NCBI GenBank assembly: GCA_018673255.1
Contig: JABHDC010000245.1
Location: 62,001-126,000, forward strand
Length of the DNA: 64,000 nucleotides
Source: Gemmatimonadota bacterium
GTDB taxonomy: Bacteria; Latescibacterota; UBA2968; UBA8231
Reading direction: 5' to 3'
Shown: piece after piece, positions 62,882-64,000 of the stretch
Layout: each line of letters starts with the position of its first letter
Position numbering within the stretch: position 1 is the first letter of the stretch
Notes under the pieces: model-generated
What the model was told of the DNA's origin: nothing
Databases searched by the model: none
The model's input: only the letters and a program-made list of their open reading frames with translations
Made by a program: the position numbers and the translations under genes

Positions 62882-62912
62882 GTACCTTTCGTACAAATTG
62901 TACAAGTCGTAC
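62882..62912. promoter_or_regulatory. Four-fold GTAC operator of the toxin-antitoxin pair
   Basis: The palindrome GTAC occurs at 62882, 62891, 62900 and 62909, exactly nine bases apart, in the 31 bases just before the antitoxin start. The middle pair forms the perfect 13-bp palindrome GTACAA-A-TTGTAC (62891-62903), and TTCGTAC (62888-62894) mirrors GTACGAA (62909-62915). This array is a plausible cooperative binding site for Phd dimers. Confidence 0.75.
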
Positions 62913-62914
62913 GA

Positions 62915-62942
62915 ATATCATATTAAGATCCCACCAGGTCAA
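62915..62942 (-). promoter_or_regulatory. Promoter of the toxin-antitoxin pair
   Basis: On the minus strand TTGACC (62942-62937) and TGATAT (62920-62915) are 16 bases apart. The GTAC array begins three bases downstream of the -10 and so covers the transcription start, as expected of an autorepressed promoter. Confidence 0.5.
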
Positions 62943-62989
62943 ACGGTCACCGGCTGTCAGAGGCTGGTGAATCCCGTAGCTTCACCACC

Positions 62990-64000
62990 ATGGAAATCCG
63001 GGATCTGGCAGAACGTGTGCTCTTCGGCACGACCCTCGAGGAAAAGCTCGTCCAGGCCGGGCGGCTGGTGGACACGCAACCGGGCAAGGCGGTGACGACG
63101 CCAGACACCCCGGGCCGGCCACCGGAACTGGCACTGGGTCGATGGAATGAGTCGCAACGGGCCTCTTTCCCGGACGTGCGGGCCCTTGAGCGGGACCAGG
63201 AGCGGGGTCTGGTGCTCCACTTCTTTGCCAACCACGAACTGCTGGCGGCGGAGTTGATGGCACTCGTCCTGCTGAAATTTCCGGATGCGCCACCGAAGTT
63301 CCGCCGCGGTGTGGCGCAGACGATGAGAGACGAGCAGGAGCACGTGCGGCTCTATCTGGCTCGCATGGCGGTGGCCGGTGTGCACTTCGGGCAGATCCCC
63401 GTGAGCGATTTCTTCTGGAAGGCGATCGCGCCCATGCCCTCACCGATGGACTACGTGGCGCGTCTGTGTCTGACGCTGGAGCAGGCGAATCTCGATTACG
63501 CACCCCACTACCAGCAGTTGTTCGGCCAGGTCGGTGATCCAGACACGTCAGCCCTGCTCGGCCGTATCTACAGGGACGAAATTGGCCACGTGAAGTATGG
63601 CCTGAACTGGTTCAATACGTGGCGCGAGCCGACACGATCGGCCTTCGACTCCTTTGAGCAGGTCCTCGGATTCCCCCTGAGTCCGAGTCGCGCCAAGGGC
63701 ATCGGCTTCAACCGCGAGGGTCGCCTGGCGGCCGGGTTCACGCCGGACTTCATCGACGAACTCGAGGTCTTCGCCCATTCCCATGGCCGCTGTCCGTATC
63801 TGTGGTGGTTCAATCCATTGTGTGATCTGGTCGCTGGACGGGATGCGTTGTTCACACCGCCCCAGACCCTGCTTCATCTGTCACGAGATCTGGCGATGGT
63901 GCCGGCGCTGCTGGCAGCCAATGACGACATCGTGCTCGTGCCCGAGCGGCCACCGGTGGCCTTCTTGAAAGAGTGGAAACACGCCGGACTGCCGCTGCCC
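62990..64000 (+). CDS. DUF455 ferritin-like protein, N-terminal part, probably fused to ATP-grasp
   Basis: The frame starts at the ATG at 62990 (MEIRDLAERVLFGTTLEEKL) and is open to the right edge, giving 337 residues with no stop. It matches the DUF455 ferritin-like family: helices with HFFANHELLAAELMALVLLK, MRDEQEHVRLYL, TLEQANLDYAPHY and IYRDEIGHVKYGLNWF supply Glu/His residues for a two-metal site. After residue 280 the sequence (LSRDLAMVPALLAANDDIVL, AFLKEWKHAGLPLP) no longer looks like DUF455 but like the pre-ATP-grasp segment of ligase-type proteins. A DUF455-ATP-grasp fusion is therefore inferred; the ligase part lies outside the window. It is divergent from the toxin-antitoxin pair. 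Confidence 0.8.
   Translation, partial: MEIRDLAERVLFGTTLEEKLVQAGRLVDTQPGKAVTTPDTPGRPPELALGRWNESQRASFPDVRALERDQERGLVLHFFANHELLAAELMALVLLKFPDAPPKFRRGVAQTMRDEQEHVRLYLARMAVAGVHFGQIPVSDFFWKAIAPMPSPMDYVARLCLTLEQANLDYAPHYQQLFGQVGDPDTSALLGRIYRDEIGHVKYGLNWFNTWREPTRSAFDSFEQVLGFPLSPSRAKGIGFNREGRLAAGFTPDFIDELEVFAHSHGRCPYLWWFNPLCDLVAGRDALFTPPQTLLHLSRDLAMVPALLAANDDIVLVPERPPVAFLKEWKHAGLPLP

Noticed and set aside
62372..62942. Horizontal island or attachment site at the toxin-antitoxin pair
   Set aside because: Such pairs are often mobile, but no flanking repeats, integrase or change in gene style is visible here.

Overview
The window is one contiguous, densely coded, GC-rich stretch of a Gram-negative bacterial chromosome. 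It has about 52 supportable genes on both strands and no rRNA, tRNA, CRISPR array, IS element or phage gene that I can recognise. A TolC/RND efflux operon and two lipobox proteins imply an outer membrane. The mix of families (three enolase-superfamily sugar-acid dehydratase-like genes, three Gfo/Idh/MocA oxidoreductases, a sulfatase, phytanoyl-CoA dioxygenase, creatininase, SGNH and serine hydrolases, DUF362) is typical of uncultured heterotrophs of the Latescibacterota / Poribacteria / Planctomycetota type. That placement is inference from gene content only.

Layout. 1-0.7 kb: 3' end of gltD and its terminator. 0.8-2 kb: an enolase-superfamily dehydratase. 2.1-8.7 kb: a four-gene TetR-TolC-adaptor-RND efflux operon, every junction a 4-nt ATGA overlap, with a likely TetR operator lying over the -35 box. 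8.8-17.2 kb (minus strand): an unusual operon in which a COG3044 'ABC-class' ATPase is translationally coupled to a GldA/GldF-like ABC exporter, a protein made of two GldG-like units fused end to end, a DUF4340-like protein and an amidohydrolase. 17.2-18.7 kb: a divergent AhpD/CMD-Rieske fusion and a NUDIX hydrolase. 18.7-24.5 kb: an SDR gene, then a minus-strand operon MFS transporter, VOC protein, enolase-superfamily enzyme, Gfo/Idh oxidoreductase and zinc-ribbon rhomboid protease. 24.9-31 kb: a nucleotidyltransferase, a MetE-like methyltransferase, an esterase plus membrane protein, and a histidine phosphatase.

31-36.6 kb: a 67-residue conserved protein, then NUDIX, sulfatase, TPR/GT-C membrane protein and GNAT acetyltransferase. 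36.6-45 kb: a translationally coupled pair of 2-hydroxyacid dehydrogenases from unrelated families, a divergent cyclic amidohydrolase, a lipoprotein, DAHP synthase, an MFS/PhyH pair and a beta-lactamase-fold hydrolase. 45-54.5 kb: Gfo/Idh, SGNH hydrolase, a nuclease-helicase, methylthioadenosine phosphorylase, another Gfo/Idh, an atypical enolase-superfamily protein and a beta-propeller lipoprotein. 54.5-64 kb: a large glycosidase-like protein coupled to a propeller-like protein, a 1031-residue DUF362 protein, creatininase, a Phd/RelE toxin-antitoxin pair with a four-fold GTAC operator, and the start of a DUF455 protein that appears to continue into an ATP-grasp domain.

How the genes fit together. 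Most clusters look like small import-and-oxidise modules for sugar acids or hydroxy acids (transporter, dehydrogenase, dehydratase). The most unusual parts are the COG3044/dual-GldG operon (8.8-17.2 kb), the CMD-Rieske fusion beside it, the PhyH protein whose HxD motif reads HxG, the coupled hydroxyacid-dehydrogenase pair, and the large uncharacterised proteins at 54-61.5 kb.
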